Shown piece after piece: positions 8,875 to 23,200 of a DNA stretch of 64,000 nt (positions are counted from its first letter, which is position 1; every line of letters begins with the position of its first letter). Origin of the DNA: Apodemus sylvaticus (lineage: Eukaryota > Chordata > Mammalia > Rodentia > Muridae); NCBI RefSeq assembly GCF_947179515.1, contig NC_067483.1, positions 84,163,572 to 84,227,571 of the forward strand. Direction: 5' to 3'. Made by a program: the position numbers and the translations under genes. The notes below the pieces were generated by a model. It worked only from the letters and a program-made list of their open reading frames with translations. It had not been told where the DNA came from and searched no databases.

Positions 8875-10878
8875 CATAAAGTTCCAGAAACACTTTATTT
8901 AAAAATGGAGTTGTAAATGCATAACAAAATAACGTAATAAATGTAACAAAAATAAATAAGGAGAATGTATTCATACAAAATAAAAATAACATAGTAAAAG
9001 GCCAAATGTTTATAATTGAACAAAACTGTGTAAACAAACAATAACGTAAGTAGATAATTTAATACTTTCTTAGACTCCTTATCTTGTATTCTTCATGTGG
9101 ACAGACTCAGTACCAAACGTTAACTAAAGAGGGAACAATCATGATTATTATGTATAATTTTTTCTTGAAATGGACTGACCCTGCTTCAATGTTTTGTTTA
9201 TTCCTTCAAAGCAACTCACTTTGCTTTTATATTTGTTGAAACCCTTTTGAAGTTTTACTTCATAAGAACTGTGAATTTAGCTTTACAAGGAGAACAAATC
9301 CTTTTCTGTTTTTTAATTAAAAAAAATATGAGATCCATTACACAGCAGACTTATGTTTTACATCTTATAAAAACATTTTGCATTTTTATTAACTGATCCA
9401 ACATCATAGGACTTCTTAGATCCTAAAAAATCTTGAAGAATAGTTACCTTTTCCTTAAAACAAATGTAGCATAGGTTATTGCTAAAATATCAAAGACCAC
9501 ATCACAAGGCTGCAGTTTATTCTTTTTAGACTGATGAGCCTTTGGAGCAAATCCAGGCCTATTAATATATTTAAAAGAATTAAGATTCGCCCAAATTATA
9601 GTGTTCTGGAAACACAAAAATAATTCCTTTATTTAAAAACTTATCGAAATGTGAGCTTACTGGAAAGAAAACAAAACAAAAGAAAACGAAGTTTAGAGAA
9701 GATATTTTTCACAGGCTTTGTTTTTAGTAGCTATAAGCCCAAAGCCTTAGTCGTCGTTGCTGTCTTGCAGGGTCCTTACAAATGTGTGAGACTGACAAAG
9801 GGTTACTATGGATCTATAGGGAAACACTGAAGCAATTCAATGACTGGGAGTGGAACTATCAACTACTCTCACAACTACTGATTCTTCACATCTCCTAATG
9901 AAGAAAAATTAACTTCATGATCATTTTGGGGGCCTTTCTGCAACATAAAAACTTGGTAACACAGGACAAATATACATGTTCTTAATTTTAAAAATATACT
10001 TCACCTAAACTATCTGTCAAGTTTAACCTTTCTATTCATTTAATCTAAAAGGAGAGACAAAATCTTATTTCCTTAAAAAAGAAAAACAGAAGAAAAGGAA
10101 AAAAGGAAAAAAAGTGCCAAATAGCTCTGTATGAAAAGTGGAGTAAAACACTGTGGGGTTAAAACAAATACAGTATTGTCAACTTCCTATGTACAAATGT
10201 CAGTCCTTAATGACATACGCATACGTCCATCTATCACTCCCAGTAAATCTTAGTGCAAACATAATAGTTAATTTCCATAAACCCCAAGACAATTACTTAG
10301 CAACAGTTATAAATCACACTATGTTGGAAAGTCTCAGGACGCAGGATGGCTGCTGTGGAGGGCCTGCTTCACTCGACAGAGCGGGGTGACACTGGGTCCA
10401 GCGACTGTGAGTAATAATATAAACCCTAGTATTAAGAAGCAAATTGAAAGGTTTAACAATCTGTACAGCAGATGAAGAAGTTCATCTCAGGGAGCAGCTT
10501 GGCACAGGAGACACAGGGGCTCAGAAATGTGGGTAATTTAGTTTGTTTGTAGGTCACAGCATGGCTTCAAACAAACAAACAACAAAAAGAACTATGAAGG
10601 GAAAGGATGCAATGATATGATTTAATCTGAAAATCACAGAACCACAAAAGGCAAAGCTGACATAAGCTGCCTCTTGCTAAGTGTGCTTCAAGTGGTTGTC
10701 TGAGTAGTTTGAAGAGACTGGTATGACACATTAGAAGTAAAAATAAATAAATAAATCAAGAAGACAAAGATAACAGGATTGTTGCTGACCAAGCTCTCTT
10801 GTTTTGTATGTGAACATCATGCTGCTTCCAATACCCCTAGTCACTGCATGGGTAACGTCTCTAACAAACAAGGGACCG
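8875..10878 (-). other. Cep170: Probable Cep170 3' UTR with polyA signal
   Basis: About 2 kb of AT-rich sequence immediately 3' of the stop codon on the minus strand, notably free of SINEs and L1 unlike the introns, as expected of a UTR under some constraint. The reverse complement carries AATAAA at 8894-8899, followed by a plausible cleavage zone near 8875. Further hexamers (for instance near 9627, 9509 and 9199) could give shorter transcripts. The exact end is inferred. Confidence 0.6.
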
Positions 10879-11174
10879 TCATTCATGTACTGTAACATCT
10901 TCCTCTTCCCCCTCAGGGTTGAACCTATTGAAATGGATACTGAAATCAGCCTCAGATTCGGCATTCTCAAACTCAGTGGAGGCTGCTGCTGCTGCTGCAG
11001 CAGGGTGTAGGGCTCTAGTTTCTGGTGGGCAAAGTGCTGGAGTCTGACTAGGGCTGCTGTGGTTATTAACAGGACTGGTCTTCTGTTTTGGTGGAGATGG
11101 CAGGATAGCATTGGGAAATCCCATGTTGTTAAGAGCCTCCAAAGTTCCATCTGGGTCAATCATGGCATTTATCA
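10879..11174 (-). CDS. Cep170: Cep170 exon O, C-terminal coding part
   Basis: 296 bp including the stop codon (10879-10881). It encodes INAMIDPDGTLEALNNMGFP, the proline-rich PSPPKQKTSPVNN, a run of seven alanines, and the acidic end FENAESEADFSIHFNR to EEEDVTVHE. Acceptor ccttcag. The exon continues into the 3' UTR. Confidence 0.96.
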
Positions 11175-14100
11175 CTGAAGGAAATAAAAAGTAAAAAGAG
11201 ATATAATTCTGTTTTCAGTATGGATATGAATACTGCTTATCATTAAGAGAGACTTTAGCTAAAGTAAGCTAGTAACCTGAGTGCTTCTCCTAGGACTCTG
11301 CAGTCCCTATAATTATTTTAGGTGACTGTGAACAGTGCTTGGAAGGGAAAAAGCCAAGAACTTTCTGGATCTTGCTTTTACTATCATAGTGAGGTACGGA
11401 AAATACTGGTTATGTTTTTAACATCCAGATTTTATCAATACAAATTTCAGCAAATGTTCAGGATCTCTGTGCCAGGCATGGTGCCTCAGAGGTGTAGGAG
11501 GATCAAGAGCTCCAGATGGTGAGGTCGAGACCAATCTGCATACAACACTTTAGATCAAAAGTGAAACAACAGAAGAATTTTATATTGGGAACTATCTATC
11601 CATTCACTTTTATGGGGCTTGGAAATAAGTCAGAGCCTTACACATGCTAGGCAGATACTCTAGGATTGAGACTGACATCTCCAGTCCTTTATAGTGTTGT
11701 AAAACTTTCCTTTTATGAATAACTTGGAGATATTCAATTCTATACTTTTATAAGTACTGGTTGATATATTCAGTCAACCAGTTTAATAATTAAGAATATA
11801 CGAAATATATTTTTAGAAATGGTATACACTGAGCTGGTCTCAAACTCATCCTCCTGAATACTGGCATTACAAGCATCCACCAGAACGCTATACACTACCA
11901 TATCCGGAAGCATCATTACTTAATTTAGTAGTAAATTTACCTTGCAACTGTTTTTCAACTCTTTTCAGCTCCTGTAAAATAGAAGAAATCTCCTGTAGGG
12001 AAAGAAATATCCCAAATTAGCTTACTAAATTAAAACATTCATATTACAAGAAATGCAACTCATTATCTTTATGGTACTGCATTAGTAGCTACACCAAGGA
12101 CATCTAGCAAGTAAAATCCAATTTATAATCTTTAATAATGAAATTTTGTTCAACAACAATAATAAAATTTCAAGCTAATTTACTAATAAAGAAAGGACAG
12201 TTTTGAAACATCTGATCAACTTTGTAACATTTTAAAATGGTACTGGTGAGGTCTTTTTTTTTTTAATATATAAAGTGAAATATCAACATAGGAGAAAAAT
12301 CTGATAAAACTGTGCTTTTTAAATAGAAATTATGTCAATTTAATATTTAAGTTCTAAACTTTAAGCTGCTTCTTTCATAATGTAAAGTTATGTGAACAAG
12401 ATGCGTCACAGTAATTAATAAATACAAGATCCTCCTTAATGCTCTCTGTAGCCTTGAAATAGCAGATACTTTAAACACCACTGGATGAAATGTAACTGAA
12501 TCTACGCATTCATACAGTGTTTTAGAATGTAAATGAACAAACATTCAAACTATGCCTTTTCCCTACAAATGAAGCCATGCTGCTGAAATGTTTTAAACCT
12601 GAAAAACCCCCATACCATGCTTGAGGTTTTCACGACAGGGACTTCGCTTTCAGCTCTTAGCTTGTTTTCTATGTCATCCCAGTTCCGGTCTTTGTCTTTA
12701 AACAATATTCTACAGTCAAAAAACACAGCTAAATTGGTTATCAGAAATCACACATTTAAAAAAAATACTTTTTCTATACATACCCTCTTTTATTTTTAAC
12801 TATCCATCTTAACTATCCATCTTAACTAATCCATAATGTTCAATCCTATGCATTGGTTCATCATATCTGTGCCTCAAGCTTCAATGATGAATTTCATAAA
12901 AGATATTTAACTTTATTTTAATAAAAACCTGTCATAAGTTTTTCATATACCAGAACTCAAAGCTCACATGAAAGGTAATAAAAATATGGAACATTTGAAA
13001 TTCATCTTACTTATAGAGATCTTTAATGTTTTTCTCAACCATCAAATTTTAAAAACAGTAAAATCAATTAGGCAGTGTGTTAATCTCTAGAGTCTCTGGA
13101 CTCAAGTCTAACTAAATGTCAAACCCACAGCATTTTCCGTGAGGGAGTCTATGCAAGAGTCAACAACAGCAAGGTACAAGGCAGGCAGTTGTGTGAGTGA
13201 CTACCTGGATAAGGATGTAGCTATTAGGGAGGGGGATGTGTATTTCAGTAAGGTAGAATAAAATTATATGATATACTCAAGCTTTCTCATCAGCAAGCCA
13301 CACATGATCATACAATGTGATTCGTGACATTTTCATGGACAACAGTATATATTGAGAGCACACATTTTATTTATTACGTATCTATAGCTTTTTAGGATTA
13401 AGTACAAACTCAGTAATAAATAGCTATGTCCTGTACTTAACTGTGAAGGGGTCAAAAAGAATGCTACAAATAACATACAGCCAAAAATCAATCAGTGAAT
13501 AAATTTGGAGATTTTTTCATGAACAGCCACCCACCTCTTGGTGATAATCAAACCCAGAGCCTTGCACATCCCTTTTCAACTCCTATCTAAGACTGCAGAG
13601 TCAACATTCATTTCACTGAATGGTTCTTTGCTTAACACTTCTATATTTAATTTTAGAGTATAACTATATTCAAAACAGCAGCAATTGCTTTGCTTTACCA
13701 GCACATATATGGATGTGTTTCATCGTCAGTTAAACCGAATATTTGAGTCAGGCTCTTACTCAAATATTCCTGAGGCATAACTCTTTCTCTGGTTATTCAT
13801 TGGCAAGGCATATGACCGAGGCCTAGATATTTGTTAATTTCTGTGTAATAACTAATTAGTTAAGCTTTTAAATGGGCTTCACCCCAGCGAACACTAGTGC
13901 ATCTGCATGTGGGCCCATGTTGACTAGAGAGAGCATCACAGATGGATAGGGTGACTGGTGAGGAGACCTCTTACTAGTGAAAGAAAATGAGATCAGCAAA
14001 CTTAGGTCTGATATGATCACAGGGAAAATAAACCTCATGCAAGACAGTGTCAGAATTCTAATTACATGATTACCAAGTATGAGTAAAGTACAAACAATGG

Positions 14101-17100
14101 ATTGATATATAAGATCAGACTTCAGAAAATTCAGTATTTTAATAGTTAATTTCTCGAAAGTTAACTGTGATCCTTACCTTTCAAATTTTTATTCAGTTCC
14201 AGCTTAATTCACCAAAATTAGATTGATTTGTAGTTTTCATCTCATTTATTTAATCAGTAGTTTCAATAATAAAAAAGGAGACCAACTGAGTTTCGGTGAG
14301 AACAGCAATCGTGAATGGTACAGTTAATACTTAAACGAAGCAAATGAAACTCAGACATTTTTGGTGAGTGAAGCAGAAGGAGCTTGAGCCCAGGCTGACT
14401 CACTCAGGTAAACAAGCTACCACACACGCCTTTGCTCCAGTGAAGTTTAATAGAGTTGTACTTTCCATCTTGGAGAAAAATCAATGCATACTAATAAGTG
14501 TAGCCATTAGAATAATTAAAAATACCTGTTTACCTAGACTCATTATAAAAAAGCCGAATATTCAATTCTTAAGGCAGTATGCCCCAATTTCAAGCAAATA
14601 CTAAGGACCTATCAATATTTTACAGATACTTTTGAAAACATAAAGGTATTAAGTTTTAAAAAGCCCTAGATGTAGAACAAGTGATCATGATTCCATCTGT
14701 TGAGACTTGAGAACTGAACTTAAAGGAAGAAAAAAATACATATACACATGCTAAATATTGTATGTATAATATAATTATATCTTAAACATTTATAGTTTTG
14801 AACCATGCTCATATACTGTTAAAAACTACAAAAAATTAAGAGGAAAGCAAACAGTACAAATCACACTATTATTTTTTTAAAACAGGGATATTTTAAAACT
14901 ATATTTATTTGGTTGTTTATTTTCTAATTTATGTTCTGTGCTGAGGAACAATTCCAAGGCCTCACAAAGGACAAGGTGGCCCTGCCACTCAACTGTCACA
15001 GAGTTTGGCCTCTATCCTCAGCCCTGGTTGCTACTTGTTTTTATTAAGAATGTGGACCTACAGCTGAACAGTCTACGTAGATTTTAATCATTTAAGGCTG
15101 CTGCATCACAGACTTCCACAGTCTTAAGAGCTTAGCCTGATACCTTACTCAAAGACACTAGAGTCCAGATTGAGTAATAGAAACCTCAAGAGTTTGCTAA
15201 GTTTAAACTATTTACTAATATTTTGTGAAGAAGAAAAACTATTTCAGTACTAGTAACTGAAAGTGTTAATTCTCATAAGCAATGAGTTTATGACCAGGGC
15301 CATTGATATGCCAAGACTGCTCCTTATATCTGAAGTAACTGGTAAGAGCAGCAGTAAGAACCCACATCAGTGTCGTTACTAGTACCTGATTTTCCCAGCT
15401 GTTTTATCAATGGATTGCCTTATCTTCCTAGAGAACTGAAAGACTGATGACAGGAGCAGATTATCTCCCATGACCTGAAACAGAAAAAAGTGTAGTAATG
15501 TATAGTTACTGAATAACTACTAAGAACACTAGCAGCAATTCATTATACTCAAACTATTGATGATAATTTTAACTTAAAATAAACAAATGATGTAATTAGA
15601 GTAAGTAAATCCAGAAAGCAGAAGAAACATCACAGAGTGTCTTTGTTAAATAACTTGCCAATGTTCCCTATTATTTTGGTCACCCCATTTTAAAAAACAA
15701 CCTGTTTTATCCTCTTTAATTATTACCATGACTCTGCCTCTCATATTTCTAATTTACATTATCATAATAGGGACAATGGAAGTAGAGCACTATATTATTT
15801 ACTTATTTACCAAATCCTATGAATTCAAAGATGAGAAAGAGAACAACCACTAGCTCTTCAGAGACAAGCGAAGTAGTAAATGTTCATGATGGGTGTTGGT
15901 ATCGCCTCACTTGACAATAGTGGTAAAACTAGAGGCTAGAGACCAAACCTTAGTCCTGTGCAAGAGCAGCAATAGCTCTTAAATGTTGGGCTATCTTTCA
16001 AGTTTCTTATTTTTCGAAATGATTAGTTTAATAGTTTTAAGAAATACTGTTTTTTCAAGAAAATAAGTAGTCTTCCTATACTCAAAGGATAAAAAGGCTG
16101 AGAAAGAAATTAGGGAAATGACACCCTTCACAATGGCCACAAACAATATAAAGTATCTTGGTGTGACTCTAACAAAACAAGTGAAAGATCTGTATGACAG
16201 GAACTTCAAGTCTTTGAAGAAAGAAATCCACCAAGACCTCAGAAGATGGAAATATCTTCCATGCTCTTGGATTGGCAGGATGAATTAGTAAAAATAGCTA
16301 TTTTGCCAAAAGCAATCTACAGATTCAATGCAATCCCCATCAAAATCCCAACTCAATTCTTCATAGAGTTAGAAAGAACAATTCTCAAATTCATCTGGAA
16401 TAACAAAAAACCCAGGATAGCTAAAACTATTCTCAACAGTAAAAGAACTTCTGGGGGAATCAGTATTCCTGACCCCAAGCAGTACTACAGAGCAACAGTA
16501 TTAAAAGCTGCATAGTATTGGTACAGTGACAGGCAGGTAGATCAATGGAATAGAATTGAAGATCCAGAAATGAACCCACACATCTATGGTCACTTGATCT
16601 TTGACAAAGGAGCTATGATCATCCAGTGGAAAAAAGATAGCCTTTTCAACAAATGGTTCTGATTCAACTGGAGGTCAGCATGCAGAAGAATGCAAATCAA
16701 TCCATACTTATCTCCCTGTACTAAGCTCAACTCCAAGTAGATCAAGGACCACCATATAAAACCACACTGAAACTAATAGAAAAGAAACTGGGGAAGAGCC
16801 TTGAGCACATGGGCACAGGGGAGAATTTCCTGAACAGAACACCAATAGCTTAAGCTCTAAGATCAAGAATTTGACAAATGGGACCTCATAAAATTACAGT
16901 TTCTATAAGGCAAAGGACACTGTCAAAAGCACAAAATGGCAACCAACATATCCAACAGAGGGCTAATATCCAAGATATACAAAGAACTCAAGAAGGTAGA
17001 CTCCAGAGAGCCAAATAATCCTATTAAAAAATGGGGTACAGAGTTGGGGAAGTGCCTCCATGAGATCCAGTTGTGGGGCATTTTCTCAATTAGTGATCAA

Positions 17101-18215
17101 ATGGGGAGGGCCCCTTGTGGGTGGTACCACCTTTGGGCTGGTGCTCTTGGGTTCTATAAAAGAAAAGGCTGAGCAAGCCAGGGGAAGCAAGCCAGTAAGA
17201 AACATCCCTTCCCTGGTCTCTGCATCAGCTCCTGCTTCCTGACCTGCTTGAGTTCCAGTCCTGACTTCCTTTAGTGATGAACTGCAACGTGGAAGTGTAA
17301 GCTGAATAAAGCCTTTCCTCCCCAACTTGCTTCCTGGTCATGATGTTTGTGCAGGAATAGAAATCCTGACTAAGACAAGAGCTAAACAAAGAATTTTCAC
17401 CTGAGGAATATTGAATGGCCAAGAAGCACCTAAAGAAATGTTCAACATCCTTAGTCATCAGGGAAATGCAAATCAAAACGACCCTGAGATTTCATCTCAT
17501 ACCAGTCAGAAAGATCAAAAACTCAGGAGAAAACAGGTGCTGGCGAGGATGTGGAGAAAGAGGAACACTCCTCCACTGCTGGTGGGGTTGCAAGCTGGTA
17601 CAACCACTCTAGAAATCAGTCTGGCTGTTCCTCAGAAAACTGGGCATGATACTTCCAGAGGACCCCGCTATACCACCCCTGGGCATATACCCAGTGGATA
17701 CCCCAGCATGTAATAAGGACACATGCTCCACTACTTTCATAGCAGCCCTATTTATAATAGCTAGAAGCTGGAAAGAACCCAGATGTCCCTCAACAGAGGA
17801 ATGGATATAGAAAATGTGGTATATTTACACTATGGAATACTACTCAGCTATTAAAAACAATGAATTCATGAAATTATTAGGCAAGTGGGTGGAACTGGAG
17901 AATGTCATCCTGAGTGAGGTGACCCAATCACAAAAGAACACACATGGTATGCACTCACTGACAAGCGGATATTAGCCCAGAAGCTCAGAATACCCAAGAA
18001 ACAATTCATATAACACATGATGCCCAAGAAGAAGGAAGGAGAGGCCCCTGGTCCTGGAAAAGCTTGATGCAGTAGTGTAGGGGAATACCAGGACAGGAAA
18101 GTGGGAAGGGGTGGATTGGGGAACAGGGGAGGCGGGAGGAGGGCTTATGGGACTTTCGGGGAGGGGGAATTCAGAAAAGGAGAAATCATTTGAAATGTAA
18201 ACAAAGAATATATCA

Positions 18216-18291
<76 letters not shown>

Positions 18292-20208
18292 AACACTGGT
18301 TTTTAGGTTAACTTAGAATTAATCTTGACTCTTGTATACATTATTATCTTAGCTTGGACAACTCTTTCTATTTAATAACAAAATAATGAATTTGGTACTC
18401 CTGACATAACTGGAGCCTAACATTACCTACTATGGCACAGCAGAGATGCCTCTCAGACACACGTCAAAGTCTGCAGCTTACTTACTTCATCCCTACTCCA
18501 GGTTCTCCGTCTTGTAATTGTTAAGTGGTCAGGATGCTCTGCTGGCTGAGGTCTTGAGTCAACAGACCGACCATTGTTTCCTTCTGGTGTTTTAGAATGA
18601 ACTAATGGAGGTATCTTTCGGAAGTTGAGACTTTCATCAAAAACACGATCAACCAACTAGTAGGACAAAAGCAAACCCTTATGAGAACAGAATAGTGAAA
18701 AGTCTAGAAATACTGGCATTATAATTCTTATTAGAGAGAAATGATTTCATCTCAAGTAGTAACAGAAGCATGACATCTTCAATAAACCAATTACTTTTTA
18801 AATAAGCACGCCAAATAGGTCTCTTCTATAAAGTAGATGTTCATCTATGCTAATCTTACTTTCAGGATCAAAAATACTTAACTATGCTAAATTCAATTCT
18901 TTCATGATCAAGATGTTCTCCGAAGGGGGTAAAGTAGATGCTTTACGAGAAAAAACCTGAGCCACGTAGGTGGACACGAGCTCACTTTACCCACACTGCC
19001 TTACCAGCACAAAATAATGTGTCTTTTTCTTTTAGTTTTCTATCTTGTTTTTTTCCTTTTCCTCCCCAAATCCAGTGCCAAATTTCTTCACAAGATACAT
19101 GAATGGTAAATTCAATTAAATTTATAAAAGGAAACAAAATTAATCCATATAATAAGTATTTTGGTCTTAATCAAACTTTTAACAATGATAAAGAACATAC
19201 ATCTTCTTACAGTAACACTAATGTCCTAGCATCGATAGTGCAGACTATGGACATGCAACACCAAGTAACAGGTTTACCGACGAAAGAATAACTAGGGTAA
19301 CATTCTTAAATAAAACAAAAGGGGAATGAAACTCTATTCCATGAAATGTTCAGCAATTCAACTGGGGCTCAGTGAATGAATAACCATGTTAGGTAAAATT
19401 TAGTTAGAAAGCTGAGAAAATAATATTATTTAAATGTACCAGAGACATGTGTATGTCTTGCCACCATGAAGATCCTCTTGGTTTTGTTTTTTTAACCAAC
19501 AAAGACAATTTTTATATACATTTGTAATTGATCAGTGTGGTAACAAAACTCTACACAGATTAATGAAATTATCATTTATTAAATTAGAAAACATACAAAC
19601 AAAAAATAAACAAGAAGTGAACATTAAGGAGCTTTATAAGAAAAAAAATGAGACAAAAAGCAACAGAAGAAAAGATTATCAGGACAGTTTACCAGGATTA
19701 AATGTCCAAAAGGCTAGGCATTTTTGGTTACTATTTAGAAATTAATAAAATGAAGAAGTTGAGTTATCAGTATGAGGGACTAGCAGCATTTTTCTATAAA
19801 GTGGTAGATAGTAAGTGTTCTTGGCTTTGCCACCATATGGTCTGCCTGAGAACTCAGCTCTTCATTGCAATACAGAAACAGCCACAGACAACAGTTAGGC
19901 AAATGAGAATGGCTATACTGCAATAAAACTGAAATGTGAATTTAAAATGATTTTCATGTTATAAATCACTATTATTTTCATATTTTCAATCATTTAAAAC
20001 AAATCTATTTCTAGTTTTTAGTCCATATAAAGACAAATTAGTTCCTTTAAAAGGTTAACTTTTGGTTTACACTTTCTCTCAAGATAAAAATAGCCAACAT
20101 GGTTAGAGACTATAGTCAACCTTCCTTGAAAATATTTTTTAAATGCTGTTTGTTTACTAGAGGTGCTAAATTTCACAAGATATATAAATGGTAAATTCCA
20201 TATATGGA

Positions 20209-20248
<40 letters not shown>

Positions 20249-23200
20249 AGCTCTGTAAACAATACAGCAGGAGCACCTTCATGCTATTAGGGGGTAGTCT
20301 ACTGTCCAGAGGTGAGTATACAGGGGAAGGTATGTAAACTCCATACCATTTTATCTAAGAGATGGAATATTCTCAAGTTTTGATAGGTACGAGGGAAAAA
20401 CCACATATCACTAACTTTAAGTTAAAGATACTGTGTGGAACAACATTATGCAAGTGGTGTCTCCTGGAACTGTATTGTTGGAAGCCATGGTTCTGGGTGG
20501 GCGCCACTCTATAAATGCTAACTTATATATTCCAGGGTTTCTAAGAATATTTGAGTATTTATGTGTATATATGAGAGAAATAGTATTTGTATAATATATA
20601 TTTCAGTTTTTAAAAACAATATGGTAGATATCTGTCAATAAAATTAATATTTTAAAAACTGTAGAAGTTGTCTTCTTTGCTATTAACTAGTAGTGACAAT
20701 TTCTTTTTACTGTCAAACTTCATTGAAATCTTAGTCATTTGTTATACTTCATTTTACCTTCCAAATAACATCTATATTCACATTTCAAGTAAGATTATAG
20801 ATAGGTAATCAATAGGCAAAGTGCTCACAACTAATCAATTTTCCATTTTTATGTTAATAGTAGACCAAATATTAGCCTTTCAGTCTTTGCTAATTGTTAC
20901 AAAAAATAAATTTGTTAAAGCAAAGTTGGGAATGTAGATCTGCGTGCAGACAGGGAGGGTCGACATAACTAAAAGAAACCAAGCAAAAAGCTAAAAGCAA
21001 AAGAAATTAAGAAAAGCAAGAACCTTATGCATTTCTCCATGAAGATCTCCTACCTCTTCTCTAGTGTCTATGGCAGAGCCAGGGGTGGTGGCAGCAGTGC
21101 TTACTGTGGTACTGGGGGCAGTGCCTGAGGAAGTCACGGAATCAATTTCCCCTGCTACGTCGTTGATCTCCCGAGCAATGAGAGCAAGATCTTGGCTGAT
21201 CCTGGCAATAATTTTAGAAAAGAAATATAATTTCCTTTAAATTAACAGCTCTAGAAACAATCAATTTTGGCAGTCATGTAACTTGTAACTCTAATTACAG
21301 CTAGATATCCCAAACTTAAGACTCTTCGGAAAGCTCTTTACTATTTTGGTACACAAAAAAATATAAATTTTTAATTTCAAATACTAACATTAATGAATTA
21401 AGTTCCAAATAGTCTGTAAGATAATATCTTTAAATATACATTTTGAATACTCTTGGCACTAACATGTCACAGAGATCTTAAATTTGGAAATGACAGAATT
21501 CAGAAAGTATCTGAAGGCGGGCAGTGGTGGTGTATGCCTGTAATCCCAGCACTCTGGGAGGCAGAGGCAGGCAGATTTCTGAATTCAAGACCAGCCTGGT
21601 CTACAGAGTGAGTTCCAAGACAGCCAGGGCTACACAAAGAAACCCCATCTCGAAATACCAAACCAAACCAAACCAAACCAAATCAAACCAAACCAAACCA
21701 AACCAAACCAAACCAAACCAAACCAAACCAAACCAAAAAACCCCCCAAAAAACCCAAAAAGTATCTGAACATGGATAACAAGAAACAAAAACATTTCACT
21801 AACTTAACTGATGCTTAGTGCTTCAATTATAAATATAAGCATCACACTACAGTGAAATTGACAAGGCTAGAGATCTTTGTCACCAACAGAAATCACATGA
21901 TAGTTGTTTAGAGTCATCTATAGGGACTACTTTTACAAACTTAAAGTTACCCAACTAATGACATTTACTAAATTGTTAATCAAGAATCATCAGCTACTAT
22001 ACTGCAAAATAGTTTGATAATTGTATTTTAGCATTACTGACATTCTTTGTGATTCTAAGAACTCATGTTCATGACATTGGGAACACAAAGCTAGCTTCCT
22101 AAGCTGGACCCAAGGGTCCTGAGGAAGCAACAAGTTACAGACTGAAGCGCTGTGCGACACTACTCACAGCATGGATTGAAGCGCTGTGTGACAATGCACA
22201 GCATTCTCTATCTGATGTCATCGGAGGACCATATGCTCTTCTGAAGTAGGACTGAGCTGATTTGTTAATAAATAGACCTCACTAGTTAAGTTCAGTGACC
22301 TGTCTGTGACTGTACAAGGAAGGACCAGATGTACTTTACTCCTCCAGTCTATAAAGCTTTGTGTTCACTAATACGGGCTCATGAAATCATGGAATAACTA
22401 CTTACAGATTTTGTTTGTTCGTTTTGAGACAAAGTCTTGCTACATCTGCCTCTGCTCCTGAGTACTAGGATGGCATGTGTATGCCACAATGCCATGCCAG
22501 GCAAGCACTAGTCTACCAGTCACGCCTCCAGGTCACCTCTAGTTAGTAGTCACATTAAAGTGAAAAGAGTTTTCTCTTAGCATAAAAAAAAACAAAAAAC
22601 TTTAAGAGAAATAACAGAATGGTATTATTGATATTCCCATACATCTTAAAAAGAGATTGCAATTCTTAGAATTTTTCACATTCTATATTTGTTGCCATAA
22701 AACACAATTTGGCTCCTTTCACAGAGAAGGACCTAGAATGATAGAATATACTTTTTTTTTTTAATTTTTAAATGTTTTTATTTTTTTATTTGATATATTT
22801 TTATTTACATTTCAAATGATTTCCCCTTTTTTGGTCCCCACTCCCCGAAAATCACATAAGCCCCCTTCCCTCCCCCTGTTCTCCCATCCATCCCTTTCCA
22901 CTTCCCTGTTCTGGTTTTGCCCTATACTGCTTCACTGAGTCTTTCCAGAACCAGGGGCCACTACTCCGTTCTTCTTGGACCTCATTTGATGTGTGGATTA
23001 TGTTTTGGGTATTCCAGTTTTCTAGGTTAATATCCACTTATTAGTGAGTGCATACCATGATTCATCTTTTGAGTCTGGGTTACCTCACTTAGTATGATGT
23101 TCTCCAGCTCCTTCCATTTGCCTAAGAATTTCATGAATTCATTGTTTCTAATGGCTGAATAGTACTCCATTGTGTAGATGTACCACATTTTTTGCATCCA

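Larger units (their letters stand above)
15475..18485 (-). other. Cep170 intron K-L, mostly L1
   Basis: Two thirds of this 3-kb intron is an L1 in antisense orientation to the gene (about 16058-18219) with a nested ORR1-type LTR (17045-17377) and a 66-nt TA tract at its 3' end. Bases 15860-15990 resemble a diverged minus-strand SINE. Confidence 0.82.

Noticed and set aside
13680..13740. Possible U6 snRNA pseudogene ('gcttta ccagcacatatat')
   Set aside because: Only about a dozen bases agree with the U6 5' end and the following sequence does not continue the match.
21524..21778. Plus-strand ORF ending in repeated Thr-Lys-Pro-Asn-Gln
   Set aside because: Translation of a B1 SINE and its AAACC tail.
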